Part shown: positions 6,176 through 6,219 of the stretch, one piece after another
How positions within the stretch are numbered: position 1 is the first letter of the stretch
Layout of the letters: each line of letters opens with the position of its first letter
DNA from: Vulcanimicrobiota bacterium
GTDB lineage: Bacteria > Vulcanimicrobiota > Vulcanimicrobiia > Vulcanimicrobiales > Vulcanimicrobiaceae
DNA: 6,219 nucleotides
Reading direction: 5' to 3'
Assembly (NCBI GenBank): GCA_030040695.1
Contig: JASHTE010000011.1
Location: 1-6,219 of the forward strand
Program-made: the position numbers and the translations under genes
The notes under the pieces: generated by a model
What the model was told of the DNA's origin: nothing
Seen by the model: only the letters and a program-made list of their open reading frames with translations
The model's database searches: none

Positions 6176-6219
6176 GGCTCGTACCAGAAGCGGCGCTCGA
6201 GTGCATGCGCCGCTCTCGT
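6163..6219 (-). CDS. 3' end of an unidentified gene upstream of the DUF6504 gene (possible ImuB end)
   Basis: One minus-strand frame entering from the right edge reads TRAAHALERRFWYEPWKL and stops at TGA 6165-6163. The aromatic-rich FWYEPW ending looks more protein-like than the competing frame over the same bases (ESGACTRAPLLVRAVEA), which leads into the DUF6504 module. If this is the real upstream gene, it overlaps the DUF6504 start by 13 bp. If it is the polymerase gene itself, a frameshift near 6165 would fuse it with the module. Eighteen codons are too few to identify the family. Confidence 0.35.
   Translation of the reverse strand, partial: TRAAHALERRFWYEPWKL

Noticed and set aside
5927..6219. 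LexA/SOS operator for the dnaE2 operon
   Set aside because: The visible upstream sequence is coding and no operator-like palindrome is seen. If present, it would lie beyond the right edge.

Overview
The window is GC-rich, and nearly all of it is coding or former coding sequence. Its protein types are a membrane-anchored GAF protein, an SHS-family organic-acid transporter, and an error-prone DnaE2 preceded by a DUF6504-type module. These suit an environmental bacterium of an under-cultured, GC-rich lineage. The GAF protein's wording recalls Candidatus Eremiobacterota (WPS-2), but that is an impression, not a demonstrated assignment.

Layout, left part (1-1923, + strand). The 3' end of a membrane-anchored GAF-domain protein runs off the left edge. 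After 44 bp it is followed by a complete 12-TM major facilitator transporter. The transporter carries the exact JEN/SHS signature NxxSHxTQDxxxT, which points to monocarboxylate (lactate/pyruvate-like) or sialate uptake by proton symport. The two may be co-transcribed.

Middle part (1928-2880, - strand). This is a small, decayed-looking island between two ordinary operons. Its three short reading frames are a 34-codon ORF with an antitoxin-like acidic tail, an orphan 101-codon NTF2-like domain, and a nucleotidyltransferase gene. The last has a good RBS and ATG one frame away from the conserved body, so it appears frameshifted. A plausible promoter (TTGACG - 18 bp - TAGAAT) sits so close to the 34-codon ORF that its transcript would be leaderless. 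The transporter and nucleotidyltransferase genes converge with only 4 bp between their stop codons.

Right part (2896-6219, - strand). This looks like the distal part of a mutasome-type cassette. In transcription order it holds the last 18 codons of an unidentified gene, a gene for a small DUF6504-like protein overlapping it by 13 bp, and then dnaE2 (imuC) 13 bp downstream. DUF6504 modules are usually found at the C-terminus of ImuB-type Y-family polymerases, and ImuB is the usual partner of DnaE2, so the context fits DNA-damage-induced translesion synthesis. The start of the operon, where a LexA operator would be expected, lies beyond the right edge.

I do not see a clearly new multi-gene system, CRISPR array, RNA gene or insertion sequence. 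The items most worth checking are the split or overlapping DUF6504 module, the stop codon/RBS hairpin before dnaE2, the leaderless small ORF, and the frameshifted nucleotidyltransferase.
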